DNA of 64,000 nt, from NCBI GenBank assembly GCA_031216915.1, contig CM062294.1, positions 26,908,985 to 26,972,984 on the forward strand. Reading direction: 5' to 3'. The stretch is from Pictodentalium vernedei (lineage: Eukaryota; Mollusca; Scaphopoda; Dentaliida; Dentaliidae). The notes under the pieces are model-generated. The model made no database searches and was not told the DNA's origin. It saw nothing but the letters and a program-made list of their open reading frames with translations. Of this stretch, positions 10,018-20,490 are shown one piece after another. The translations under genes and the position numbers were made by a program. The stretch's first letter is position 1, and each line of letters opens with the position of its first letter.

Positions 10018-11075
10018 TGGTGGCTGAATCCAGAATCCCTTTTTGTGAAATGAGGCAAAGAGTCGTATGTCGAGTCACTCGAACGAGCAATTGCTCGTTA
10101 GCTCATTTGCTCGATGGGATTCGAGTCATTCGAGCAGTATGTCGAGCAATTACTCGATAGCTCATTTGACAAAAAAGGGAATCTCCAGAAGGCACCCCAA
10201 TTTCGGCACCCCTTTGTGGAAAACATATAGCCTTCGGCACCCCTTTTTCTGAAATGAGGCTAAGAGTCGTATGTCGAGTCACTCGAACGAGCAATTGCTC
10301 GTTAGCTCATTGCTCAATGGGCTTAGAGTCGTTCGGGCAATGACTTTTCAGTAACTGCTCGATAGCTTATTGGCTTTGGGAATGATATAGGCGTTTGTTG
10401 TACAGAAGGGAGATAACTCTGCATACAGATTATGTGAAACCAAGCAATCTGATTGGTTAGTTATAATTTATATAAATGATCTAGATAAATGAAACAACAA
10501 GAGTACTTGGAATAGGGTCAGAACTAACAAGAATAGACCAGAATACCTAAATATAACAACAATAAGCAAAGCTGTTCCAACTAATAGGCTCTTCTGCGCT
10601 ACTGGAGTATATTCTAGAACAAAGGAACATGGCCAGATAGACGAAAACTATTGCATATATAGATAGAAGCAGCGAATTCTGAAAGAATTCGAAATAGTAA
10701 AACTTGTCGGGTTGTTTGTGGTAATTCTTCGAATCGGGAAAATACTCCGATTCAATCGAACACACCCACCGAACATACCCCTGTCTTGTTAGAAGCCATT
10801 GGGTCACATAGCAACCACGTGCTACCATAGAAACCAAGATGGCGGCCTCCAGTATACAAAATGGGCGACGGAAACACGTATCACCCTAACAACACGCGCT
10901 GTGCATGCGCACTAACACTACGTATCACTATGGCGATCACGTCACAACATGGCCGCCCACGCGGGTTACCATGACAACACAACATGGCGCCATTGGGTCA
11001 CGTGACATGACGTCACTTCCGAGGTCCTGCACAGAGGTCCTGCCAATAACCCCTAAATGTGCATGACATACTACT
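10018..11075. mobile_element. One end of a long foldback element (relative of 43573-47772)
   Basis: From about 10380 to 11075 this matches the right arm of the 4.2-kb element at 46690-47772 segment by segment (GGGAGATAACTCT, TGGCCAGATAGACGAAAACT, AAGATGGCGGCCTCC). The terminus GCATGACATACTACT matches GCGAGACGTACTACT there. The inner part, 10018-10380, holds instead two direct copies of a roughly 200-bp block containing CGAGCAATTGCTCG. No opposite terminus was found, so this is a truncated copy. Confidence 0.8.
10836..11015. promoter_or_regulatory. Promoter-like motif cluster in a foldback arm
   Basis: Contains AAGATGGCGGC (YY1-like, 10836-10846), TGCATGCGCA (NRF1-like, 10902-10911), CACGTG (E-box, 10999-11004) and TGACGTCA (CRE, 11008-11015), in the order found in the arms of the element at 43573-47772. 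The motifs are seen; their activity is inferred. Confidence 0.45.
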
Positions 11076-11125
11076 CATAATCATTTTATTTAGTTTCAAA
11101 TTTCGACATTACAGTTTTCTGTGTT

Positions 11126-11693
11126 TTAACCCTTTAAGACTTTAATTATCCTGACGTACAAACGTCACTCGAAATTCAGTTTCTTCAACGTTTTTCAAAA
11201 ATGCGACGTCAAACGTCGGAAAGTACAAATGACAAGATATTTTTCACATTAGTGATTAACTGGTTGAGGGCTAGATTATTTTTGGTGGTCTGAATTTGTT
11301 ATTCAAAACATGTTTTATTACAAATTATTGGAGAGTGCCCACAGGCACTCTCCACTAATTTGTAATAAAACAAATTTATTTTAACTAAATATTATTTGTG
11401 TTTGACTGAATATGAAATTTAAGCAAGTAAAGTGTTGGCTTTTGCTCTGGTATCCTCATTTTTGAAAGCCCTGATAGTGGCTTCTAGCACTGAACTAGTT
11501 AAGGAGTCTTGACAGCAGGATAATATTAGTATTTTAAGCTGTAATAACATTTGACTCAACGGTTGTAAAATAGGAATTGAGGTTAAAACTTGAAAAAAAA
11601 TTGTAAAATAATAACAAAACAAATGACTACAAAGTATCAATGCGCTGTTTGATTTCGTACATCATAAGACGTACAAAAGTATCAAAGGGTTAA
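11126..11693. mobile_element. TTAA-type (piggyBac-like) MITE interrupted by another MITE
   Basis: Bounded by TTAA-CCCTTTAAGAC at 11126 and ATCAAAGGG-TTAA at 11693, with subterminal inverted copies of GACGTACAAA. The interior is interrupted at 11256-11502 by a second TTAA-bounded MITE. No coding capacity. Confidence 0.75.
11256..11502. mobile_element. TTAA-type MITE family 3 (TTAACTGGTTG ends), nested
   Basis: Begins TTAACTGGTTGAGGGCTAGA, ends CTTCTAGCACTGAACTAGTTAA, and has a central hairpin ATTGGAGAGTGCC / GGCACTCTCC inside longer AT-rich arms. Copies at 52478-52744 and 54629-54877 share ends and hairpin, so the boundaries are well supported. Confidence 0.85.
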
Positions 11694-11729
11694 GTTACCT
11701 ACTAACGAGTAGGCCCGGACCTAACTGGT

Positions 11730-11987
11730 GGAAATCCCTGCTATTTCGATAAGAACGGGTAGGGTCAGGTTTTGTCACATTTTTTGTCCATAGCCTAATC
11801 AATATAATTCACGCTTGTGCTCGGATATCGTAACAAAACCGCTCGAATAACATAGATTAGGCTACGGACATATAAATGTGACAAAAACTGAACCTAACTG
11901 TTCCTATCTAAACAGCAGGGATTTCCAACATCAGTTTTTGACACGTTTGTATGTTCATAGCCTAATCTATGTTATTCGAACAGCTAT
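11730..11987. mobile_element. Foldback element plus partial third arm
   Basis: GGAAATCCCTGC at 11730 pairs with GCAGGGATTTCC ending at 11926; inner arms CATAGCCTAATC / GATTAGGCTACG also pair. A third, direct partial arm follows at 11938-11987 (TTCATAGCCTAATCTATG), suggesting a local duplication or a tandem second copy. Confidence 0.8.
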
Positions 11988-12055
11988 TTTCTTTTATATA
12001 TATTTCCCTACACTGTCTTCGGATGTAGTTGTGTTGAGGTGGAGGTGACTTGTTT

Positions 12056-14019
12056 TTAGCTCATCTTGACAAAGTCAAGCTGAGCTAATCTAATCGCTTC
12101 CCGTCCGTCGTCCGTCGTCCGTCGTCTGTCGTCCGTCGTCCGTCGTCCGTCAACACCATGTTTTGGTCTTCTCCTCCAAAGCCACTGGGCCAATTCAAGT
12201 GAAAGTTTGTGTGAGTGATGGTCCCAAAGGGGCATTTCATTTTTGTTCAACTCAGTATGCCCGGCCCCGTAGGGAGGGAGTGGGGGAAAATGCTCCAAAA
12301 TATTTTAAAAATCTTCTTCTCAAGAACCAGTGTGTGCAATGACTTGATATTTGCTATGGAGCTTCCATATGAGGTGTAGAATCAAGTTTGTTCAAACGAA
12401 GTTCGTAAAGTAATATTTGGCTTTGTAATAGGAGGGGTAAGATTTTTGGCCCCGCCCAAAATTTCTATTTTCTGAACCGATGGTCCGGTTTGTGGTAGTA
12501 TTGGGTCATAAGTACTTGACCCATGCAAAAAAAAAAAATTCCCGCATCCCCGTGGGAACCCTGGGAGCTAAAAATAGAAATATTTTCAAACGCCCATATT
12601 TCCCAAACCCCACGGAACAGAGAGCTTTTATTTGGTATGAAGTATCCTTATGACCAGTAGAATTGAATGGTAAAAAAAAATTGCCATCGGTTATGTTAGG
12701 GTGTTCTGTAATGGGCATCGAAAAAATGCTGAGTCAGCATATTTGCAAAAATTAAAAAAAATCTTTTCTCCAGAACCAATCATCAGAATCTTTTGATATT
12801 TGGTATACAGCATTCATAGGGGGGTCAGATAAAAGTTTGTTGAAATAAAGCTCATTGGTTCATATTTGGGCTCTCTACAGGAGCCCGAAGTTTTAACATA
12901 GGGTAATATGGGGAATATTCTCTAAAAATCTTCTTCTTCAGAACCACCAGTCAGAATCTTTTAATATTTGGTATACATCATTCTTATGAGGGTCAGATTC
13001 TAGATTGTTCAAACCAAGTCCCTAGGTTAATATTTGGGCTTCCTACGGAAGCCCAAATTTTATCTTTGTTCAATATGGAGGGTAATTTAAAAAAATCATC
13101 TTCTTCAGATCCATCAGTCCGAATGCTTTGATATTTGGTATGCAACATCTCTATGGGGGTCAGATTCAAGTTTGTTCAAATCAAATCCCTAGGTATATAT
13201 TTGGGCTCACTATGGTAGCCCAAATTTTTACTTAGTGCAATATGAGAAAATTTCTTTAAAAATCTTCTTCTTCAGATCCACCAGTCGGAATGCTTTTATA
13301 TTTGGTATACAACATCTCTAGGGGGGTCAGATTCCAGGTTGTTCAATTCGAGTGCCTAGGTTCATATTTGGGCTCCATATGGGAACATGAAATTTAACTT
13401 AGTACAATATGAGGGAATTTCTTCAAAAATCTTCTTCTTCAGATTCACTTGTCAGAATGCTTTCACATTTGGTATACAACATCTCTAGGGGGGTCAGATT
13501 CAAGTTTGTTCAAATCGGATCCATAGGTCAATATTTGGGCTCGCTATGGTAGCCCAAATTTGAACTTAGTGCAATTCGAAGAAATTTCTTTACAATTTCT
13601 CTTCTTCAGATCCAACAGTCAGAATGCTTTCATATTCGGTACACAACATCTCTAGGGAAGTCAGATTTAACTGTGTTCAAATCAAGAGCCTGGGTTAATA
13701 TTTGGGCTCTCTATGGGAGCCGGAATTGTCCATTTTGCTGAAGAATTAAAAATTTTGTATTCAGTACCCTCTAGAGGTACTAAGATTAATCCACATAGGT
13801 TGTATCAAGGGGCTTCATAGGGGAGCTCTGCATTTTACTTATGATCAGCTGAAGAAAAGGCATGATGCCCAGATTATTTTTGTCACTCCTGAGGGACTCA
13901 AGGATTGACAGTGTAGTCTATGGAGATGGCTTGCTTAATGTAGACTCATTCTTGGACTCTGTTTAAATTGTGTTCTGTACAAGATGAGCGCTTCAGGCCC
14001 CGTGGGGCCTCTTGTTTTC
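12056..14019 (+). repeat. 2-kb dispersed repeat made of about 167-bp tandem monomers
   Basis: Starts TTAGCTCATCTTGACAAAG and a (GTCGTCC)n run at 12101-12151. It then contains at least six monomers of about 167 bp anchored by GGTCAGATTCAAGTTTGTTC-type lines near 12824, 12995, 13159, 13326, 13493 and 13660, each with ATATTTGGGCTC, ATCTTCTTCTTCAGA and TATTTGGTATAC segments. It ends with a short hairpin GGCCCCGTGGGGCC and CTCTTGTTTT. I associate this layout with a repeat widespread in mollusc and annelid genomes. The transposition class is unknown and no protein is encoded. Confidence 0.8.
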
Positions 14020-14520
14020 AGATCTCATCATGTAGTTACACGACTGTTTTCATATACACACGCGTGTTCTTTTCTGTGAGCTGTTCTGAAAAGCAGTTTT
14101 CAATCAGCGAGTTTGGGTACGACAGTCAATAACGGCTTTCGAAAAGCCGTCAGAGCATTGTCGGTTGCCGTCGCTATTTTCTTGGGCTGGTTCGATTCAC
14201 ATTTCCCCAAACTTGCATGTACCCGTGACAGTCTTATGCATAAGCAAAGGTCTTTGTATAAGGCAACCTGGCACCATATTTTCTTATTAATGTTGAATAT
14301 CCCGAAAAGATGGGTTTCCCACGTGGTTACCTAGAACTGTGTACTCTGATTTCTGGTCTGTTAATACGTAGAGCTGTAATGGTGAGTTTACGGCAACCCG
14401 CAGGACATGATTCAGTTCACTAGAAACACTAAGCGCCCAAGCAACCAGTAAATTACTTTTTTAAACGAACATGACGCTATTGTGGCCTGGAGTTGGACCT
14501 TAATTAGTACATCGCCTACT
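14020..14520. other. No feature recognised
   Basis: Includes a 73-codon open frame at 14113-14334 without any recognised domain. Nothing else stands out. Confidence 0.4.
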
Positions 14521-14616
14521 TTTTAAATTCAATCGGATAGAATATTTCAGTCTGTCGGAAACTTAATGGTTTGCTTTTCCTACCAACTGAAATATTACAT
14601 CCAACTGAATTTTAAA
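14521..14616. mobile_element. Small foldback element
   Basis: TTTTAAATTCAATCGGAT...AATATTTCAGT is mirrored by ACTGAAATATT...CCAACTGAATTTTAAAA, with a loop of about 35 bp. Single copy in the window. Confidence 0.7.
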
Positions 14617-14732
14617 ATATCTTGAACATTCATTTTCGTCGAATCAATGAAAGAAATATTTCTCAATCGACATTTGGTTTAACCGAATCTTTGATGGTAT
14701 TATGGTCTACTTTTACTGGTAGACATTATAAA

Positions 14733-14834
14733 TTATTGTGATGAATGGTAACATGGTCTGAGGTTTGCGGATCGGGGCTTTGTTCAACCGAGACGCAAAC
14801 CTCATACCATGTTACCGTCAACTCATCACAATAA
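14733..14834. mobile_element. Foldback element, TTATTGTGATGA family
   Basis: Arms TTATTGTGATGAATGGTAAC and GAGGTTTGCG pair with the complement ending at 14834. A related copy lies at 55816-55956, and the similarity continues beyond the palindrome (GTAGTGTTTTATTGGAAC-like flank), so the mobile unit is larger than the hairpin. Confidence 0.8.
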
Positions 14835-15155
14835 CGTATATGTTCCAATAAAACACTACTCACAGCCCAAAAGCTACATCGTGAAACACGAGAGGCTTAT
14901 TACTAAACTTGCGATCGTTAAAAGTGGCCTTATTCGAGGCAACTTTAAACCCATTCCATCTCAGTTCAAATCATTATCGGTTTGTGATTTCAACAATACT
15001 TCACCCGGAACACCGTTTGCTGCACGCGTGAAAAATGCAGAAAAGGGAAGCGGCTTGCTAATCACTCCGTTGATGAAGCAATTACGAAACGGACGACGTA
15101 TGAATACGAATACCCACGACAAAAACTAAAATATTGCCGTGTTTCGTTTACTTTA
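14835..15155 (+). other. Unassigned 106-codon open frame region
   Basis: An open frame of 106 codons runs from 14809 to 15129, beginning in the foldback arm. The predicted peptide is basic and contains no motif I recognise. Starting in a repeat arm argues against a host gene; a captured fragment cannot be excluded. Confidence 0.25.
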
Positions 15156-15411
15156 CAGTACGTGGTGAGTGTATTATCTTTAAATCACCCGCAGAGTGGC
15201 GATTCCACCCGAGCAATAATTGCAAATTTGTTGCAAAGCATAACCATCACAAGCAAGTTCCAGCCAATTGACCTCCGGGTTAAATTCGGAGGCCCATTGG
15301 CTGAAACATTGCTTGTGTTTTTTGTCCATATGAACAGAATTTGAAAGTGATACTTCGGGTGACAACTCTACTCCGCGGGTGATTTAGTTACAATCCACTC
15401 TCCACGTACTG
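15156..15411. mobile_element. TA-flanked MITE T1 (CAGTACGTGG ends)
   Basis: Flanked by TA, with ends CAGTACGTGGTGAGTG / CACTCTCCACGTACTG, subterminal AAATCACCCGC and a palindromic core (CAGCCAATTGACCTCC / complement). Sister copies: 19292-19548, 25602-25857, 39467-39676. TA plus CAGT suggests Tc1/mariner-type mobilisation. No transposase inside. Confidence 0.88.
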
Positions 15412-15627
15412 TACATCTGCAAGACATTCTGTGACACCACCCTCCCCCGATCAAATATCCCGAACTATCAGCGTTGAACCATGGTTACCATTCGTCTTAG
15501 AATGGTTACCCTTCGTCTAAGAGTGGGGCTTCTTTGTTGGAACTTATAGCTTTACTCACTCATATAACAACATATTCGCCTTTTCCATTTGTGTTATTTC
15601 ACTTTTGGTGAAAACTTGATCCGTTGG

Positions 15628-16125
15628 CAGCCACTCAGGATGTCGTTCTGTCTCATGGTTGGTTTCTCTTCACACTCAGGGCGTGGTTGTATCTCTTGGG
15701 TGGCCTCTCTTCACACTCATGGTGTGGTTCTGTCTCTTGGCTTGCTTCTTTTCACACTCAGGGAGTGGTTCAGTCTATTGGTTGGCTTCTCTTTACATCC
15801 AGGGTGTGGTTCCGTCTCTTGGCTGTCTTCTCTTCACACTCAGGGTGTGGTTCTCTCTCTTGGCTTGCTTCTCTTTACACTCAGTGTGTGGTTCTGTCTC
15901 TTGGCTAGCTTCTCATTGCACTCAGGGCGTGGTTCTGTTTTCTGGCTGGCTTCTCTTCACACGCAGGGTGTGGTACTGTCTCTTGGCTAGATTCTCCTCA
16001 CACTCGGGGTGTGGTTCTGTCTCTTGACCGGCTTCTCTCCACACCTCAGTGTATTGTTCTGCTTCTTGGTTGGCTTCTCTTCACCCTGGGGTGTGGTTCT
16101 GTCTCTTGGCTGGCCTCTCTTCACA
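15628..16125. repeat. 42-bp minisatellite, about 12 units
   Basis: The unit is CTTCTCTTCACACTCAGGGT followed by GTGGTTCTGTCTCTTGGCTG, repeated with moderate divergence. Because 42 is a multiple of three and the unit lacks stops, all three + frames stay open for 94-133 codons. These frames are by-products of the repeat, not evidence of a protein. Confidence 0.9.
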
Positions 16126-16177
16126 GTAGAATTTTTATGATTTGAAGAATTATATTTTCTAGTGCTCTCTGAAACGC

Positions 16178-16389
16178 ATTCACCCTTTCGACCTCTAAGT
16201 ATTGAATTAAACTCATTCACCCGCGTAATATACAAATAAAAAATATTTCCATCTAACCGTATCACGAGTCCCTCAATTGGAATGAGGTAGTCAAGCTGTT
16301 TGAAATGGGAGGTCATGTAATATGGTTTTGATGAAATTTATGGGGAAAATAATTAAAATTTTGATAGTGTGAATTGGGTACAGGGGTAA
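16178..16389. mobile_element. Diverged TTAA-type MITE family 1 copy
   Basis: Shares CCCGCGTAATAT, GGTCATGTAATATGGTTTTG and the end GAATTGGGTACAGGGGTAA with the intact copy at 41104-41354. The central GAGCTC palindrome is missing and the right half is better kept than the left. Confidence 0.6.
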
Positions 16390-16407
16390 TTTCAGATGTG
16401 TGATTAC

Positions 16408-16526
16408 GAACATGATAACCGCTACTTATTCCCAGTTCCTTATTCGACATCTGTTATCAACCGATTTTATCGGTTGATAACAAATATAGAATAAGGACCT
16501 GGGAACAAGTAATCGTTATCACGTTC
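16408..16526. mobile_element. Foldback element, TTACTTATTCCCAGTTCC family
   Basis: Ends GAACATGATAACCGCTACTT and its mirror ending ATCACGTTC at 16526 are complete, with the central CGTTATCAACCGA-type palindrome preserved. This copy best shows the outer boundary of the family. Confidence 0.88.
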
Positions 16527-16805
16527 CCTGTATGATTTGTGTTTTGACTCTTCTTATATTCCATGATTTGACTTCCCATTGCTTTCAAGTTTCTTGAGGA
16601 CTGCGGATTTTTTCCTATTGGTTTATTTGATGAGTTCATAGCCCCGCCTCTTCTGGGATATATAAATGTTGTAACGTCCATCTGAGTGTCCGTTCGGCTT
16701 TACGCTAATCCACCCCATGCTTCTATCCGCAAGTAGTCTTATAATGTTCATGGAAGTGCTTTGGTATTCGGGTATTGTACATGCGTGGTTAGCACACTAG
16801 CGTGC

Positions 16806-17041
16806 TAACCTTACTTGTGTGGGGTTAGTACGTTGGGGAGTCTGACTGTTGCTCGCCGTTGCACGGTGACTCTCTCCGGGTACTCCGGCTTCCCCCACCC
16901 GTAAAACTCTGTTTTCGAGGTGACCTGACTGTCGAAAGTGTCGTTAAACCCCATAACTAAATACATAAATTTAAACCTTGTTTCATTAATGACCTATAAC
17001 TGACCTAAGACCGTTAAACTCCAATAAATAAATAAATAAAA
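16806..17041 (+). mobile_element. 5'-truncated SINE (tail I)
   Basis: Begins inside the body (GCGTGCTAACCTTACTTGTG) and continues through GTTGCTCGCCGTTGC, CTCCGGGTACTCCGGC and GTCGAAAGTGTCGTTAAAC. It ends in two successive (AAAT)-type tails with a second 3'-like segment (GACCGTTAAACTCC). Confidence 0.8.
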
Positions 17042-17234
17042 ATCACTGATACGTGGTTTGTTGCTGTTGTCAGTTACCGACATTTGCAAGTAAAATTATT
17101 GGACAAAAGTATTATTGAACATTGACTTTGTATCCGCAAATAACCACAAGTAGTTTTAATAATATTTTGTATTTTGAGCAATCATGATTAGTACTTGCAC
17201 ATATTGCGAGGTTGCAGTGGTAAGTTTTTGTCCA

Positions 17235-17790
17235 ATTCTATACGCTTCGTGACACTTAGATTATTGAACAAGATGACGTATTCTATATTGACTTTTTATC
17301 ACATGACACTTAGATTATTGAACAAGACAACGTATTCTATATTGACGTTTTGTCACATGACACTTAGATTATTGAACAAGACGATGCATTCTATATTAAC
17401 TTTTTGTCACATGACACTTAGATTATTGAACAAGATGACGTATTCTATATTGACTTTTTGTCACATGACACTTAGATTATTGAACAAGACAACGTATTCT
17501 ATATTGACGTTTTGTCACATAACACTTAGATTATTGAACAAGACGATGCATTCTATATTAACTTTTTGTCACATGACACTTAGATTATTGAACAAGATGA
17601 CGTATTCTATATTGACTTTTTGTCACATGACACTTAGATTATTGAACAAGACAACGTATTCTATATTGACGTTTTGTCACATGACACTTAGATTATTGAA
17701 CAAGACGATGCATTCTATATTAACTTTTTGTCACATGACACTTAGATTATTGAACAAGACGATGTATTCTATATTGACTGTTTATTACAT
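17235..17790. repeat. 54-bp minisatellite with three-unit higher-order pattern
   Basis: Ten units of 54 bp built on GACACTTAGATTATTGAACA. Variant positions cycle in the order ATGACG, ACAACG, ACGATG (then a tenth unit), so the amplified block was a 162-bp trimer repeated three times. It is open in one + frame for 203 codons (17195-17806), giving an 18-residue repeat containing TLRLLNK and SILTFCH. The flanks show no gene signals, so a protein is unlikely. Confidence 0.93.
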
Positions 17791-17985
17791 AATCACTATC
17801 AAATAGCGCATCACGGAAATATCGCTCACATCACGTCTAATATGAGTATGACGTCAGAAGTCAGCGTCGACGTGGTAACGTTGTGAGTGAGTTTGTTTCG
17901 GAAGTAGAATTTAATTAATCTCATATTTTTCATTAACTGTTACCTTCCACAAAAAGCAGACGGCATTTGCAGAGAAATATCTTTT

Positions 17986-18087
17986 CATTTCTTGTCTCGA
18001 AAAATAGCTTATGACCCCTCATTAGAACGAGCTCGACGAGCTCGTTCTAATGAGGGGTCATAAACTACTTTTTGAGGCAAAATGGGG
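17986..18087. mobile_element. Foldback core of TTAA-type MITE family 1
   Basis: Palindrome centred on GAGCTCGACGAGCTC with arms TTATGACCCCTCATTAGAAC. The right flank (AACAGCGCTAGATA) corresponds to AATAGCGCTGGCC in the copy at 58881-59129, but a TTAA end is not preserved here. Confidence 0.8.
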
Positions 18088-18162
18088 AACAAATATGAGA
18101 TCTTTGCGAACAGCGCTAGATAAAATGTTTAAATAACACATTATATAATAAATCTCAAATTC

Positions 18163-18303
18163 GTCACGATTTTGACATGAAATGTCTGAACCTCGTTCAC
18201 TAAAATCCATCTGAGCCTCGGTAACTCTCGGTAAATCTCTGTAAATCTCAACTCAGGTCGATTTTAGTGAACTCGGTACAGATATTTCATATGAAATCGC
18301 GAT
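18163..18303. mobile_element. Imperfect foldback element
   Basis: TCGTTCACTAAAATC on the left pairs with GATTTTAGTGAAC on the right; outer parts CACGATTTTGACATGAAAT / ATTTCATATGAAATCGCG also pair. The loop has a short CGGTAACTCTCGGTAAATC repeat. Confidence 0.7.
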
Positions 18304-18544
18304 TCTTTAGAGATCCTCTTTATGGTGTCTTCCTAGATGATCTAATTTTCAAAACTGGAAACCCGTAAGAAAGTTAGATCATGTGCGATTTTCAAGGATG
18401 ACTGATTGCTGGATTTCTTGGGGAGAAATTTGGGTGAGTCCATCATTTAGCTTTTGGTGGGAGAAAATAATGATAAAACAGTAATAATTGTATACTTTAA
18501 TAAACTACTTTTATACTTTATTTTATGAATGAATGAATGAATTT

Positions 18545-18775
18545 TAGTCTCATTCTACGAGAACATGCGCAATATTTGTTGAAAAAAACTTGATCGATAT
18601 GAGATCACTGCGGAGTCTCATAGTGAGAATTCCCTCAAATATTTTTCCAATACGAACTGGGCGGTAGTTAGAAGTGTTGGTAAGGTATTTGTCGGGTTTT
18701 GGTATCATGACTCCTGTTGCCACTTTCCAACATTTTGAGAAGTATCTACAGAAGAGACAGTAGTTTAGAGGTTTA
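18545..18775 (-). pseudogene. Non-LTR retrotransposon reverse-transcriptase fragment
   Basis: Minus-strand translation gives WKVATGVMIPKPDKY, then TSNYRPV and GKIFEGILTMRLRSDLIS. This is the N-terminal signature of LINE reverse transcriptases (usually W-KxAxVxPIPKPGK...NYRPISLL...GKIFE). The ISLLP stretch between YRP and GKIFE is missing, the fragment covers only about 70 residues, and a stop follows directly. It is a dead 5'-truncated piece followed by a (TTCA)n-like run at 18525-18541. The clade cannot be decided; Jockey/CR1-like is plausible. Confidence 0.8.
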
Positions 18776-18837
18776 TCGACAAAGAGAACACATTTTATCG
18801 CCAACCAAATTTGAAATGGGAACCCGTGTTACTATTT

Positions 18838-18938
18838 CGTCCCTTGAGTTCCAATGTGTTCTCTGTGCCTACTGGCGTACTGGCAGCCTAATGGCGTGCC
18901 TACAGGCACATAGAACACATTGGAAATCAAGAGACGAT
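18838..18938. repeat. Hairpin family GAGTTCCAATGTGTTCT, enlarged loop
   Basis: Stem CGTCCCTTGAGTTCCAATG / CATTGGAAATCAAGAGACG encloses a longer loop with GGCGTACTGGC repeats. The flank toward 18780 also matches, inverted, the flank of the copy at 27313 (CCAACCAAATTTGAAAT), so the dispersed unit extends past the stem. Confidence 0.85.
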
Positions 18939-19291
18939 CTTTAGCTATCGCTATTGGGCCTTTGGTCGAAATAAGGTTTTTTGAAAATTGAGTTGTTATC
19001 TTGGACAAATTTATTTGCTTTTACCTTGCAAAATAGACAGAAAAAAACAGAAAGAAATGAACAGCACTTAAAGTATAAACACAAAACACCCCCAGGAAAC
19101 CAAAGTAGAGTAACCCAGTCAAACGTAGCGGTCCACTGGGCATGTAAATTAGACTACCTGTGAACAATGTTAATCACCTATAATCGGATTATAGCGATGG
19201 GGTAGAGGTGAGAAATTAGACAAACTGGGACTGAACCCTCTTTACATGCGTAACTCGTCATATAATTCTAATTTGATAGTTTTGATATATA
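18939..19291. other. No feature recognised
   Basis: No repeat or credible coding frame; a 60-codon frame at 18981-19163 has no recognised features. Confidence 0.45.
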
Positions 19292-19548
19292 CAGTACTTG
19301 GAGAGTGGATTGTAACTAAATCACTCGCGGAGTGGAGTTATCACACAAGCTATAACTTTCAAATTTTGTACATATCGACAAAAAACACAAGCAATGTTTC
19401 AGCCAATGGACCTCCGGGTTTAACCCGGAGGTCCATTGGCTGAAACTTTGCTGGTGCTGGTTATGCTTTGCAACAAATTTGCAATTATTCGTTGGGTGGA
19501 ATATCCACTCCGCGGGTGATTTAGTGATAATACACTCTCCACGTACTG
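19292..19548. mobile_element. TA-flanked MITE T1
   Basis: Ends CAGTACTTGGAGAGTGG and its mirror ACACTCTCCACGTACTG with TA on both sides; core CAGCCAATGGACCTCCGGG / complement. The orientation of the asymmetric inner parts (GCAACAAATTTGCAATTAT on the right) is opposite to the copy at 15156. Confidence 0.9.
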
Positions 19549-20490
19549 TATATGTGATTACGAACTTACGCCTCTCATAATATTGGGTTGTTGCGTTCTG
19601 GTGTATGGAAGGTAAATAAACTTCAGGTAATCGCTATCTCGCAGATCTTCCGTTATAACAATACGAGTACTGAGTTAACATATGTAAGTAAGAATATAGT
19701 ACTCTGTAAGTCATGTATATATCTTGTTACTTCTGTTGAAAATATCTGGAGATGGACGTAAACGCAGGTTCATGCCATTGAACGCTGAACTGTTAATATC
19801 GTATCGCGTTGCTAAAAGCGAATACATCCACAGAGCAAGAAACATTTCAATTCATAAAAAGAACGCGGCTGACCGCGATATGCTATTCGTTACCCGAGAT
19901 ATAAATTTCAGCTCGGTAGCATAAGTAACTCTGCAATTTTTTGTTTCCGAGGGCTATTCTAGCATAGTTTTTTTCCGTAGTGAGGCTATTAAAAACAAGA
20001 AATTAGTTTAAAATAATTTCAAATTTATTGGACAGAATTCCAGGTTATGGGGGTAAATATCTTCCTTCGAAATCACTTGAAAGGTCACCCCTCCTACACA
20101 CAAACACCCCCCCCCCCCCACCCCCTCCCCCCAAAGATCAGCCTTTTGGATGAATCATCTCGATACGAGACTCGACTTGGGACAAAACGTCCGTGCAGAG
20201 GTGATTTTAAAAGGAACTGCCCCGGCACCATCTTCAAGTATTGTCGTTGGTTGTTCTAGAAAACTCGTTTTAAAGAATTTAAATTTAATTAAGTTAATAC
20301 TACCCCGACCCTCCAGACAAAACAAACAAAGGAGATGAAAGCAGAATGCTTAAATATAGGCTTCAGACATGTCGTGAATTGGGAGGAAGTATTCACGTAG
20401 ACATCTAATCTAATATAATCGAAAGTGGGTGGTTTAAAAAAAAATCTCCGTTTTGAGGTGACATAACACAACACAAATATTCAATTTCGC
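19549..20490. other. No feature recognised; poly-C tract
   Basis: A C-rich run is at 20107-20133. Open frames of 60-70 codons here (19724-19924, 20047-20259, 20150-20338) have no recognised domain. Confidence 0.4.

Noticed and set aside
14809-15129. 106-codon gene
   Set aside because: Begins within a foldback arm and matches no known domain; kept only as an unassigned region.
15589-16027. Repeat proteins encoded by the 42-bp minisatellite (94-133 codons)
   Set aside because: Frames exist only because the unit length is a multiple of three and lacks stops; no start context, signal or flanking gene structure.
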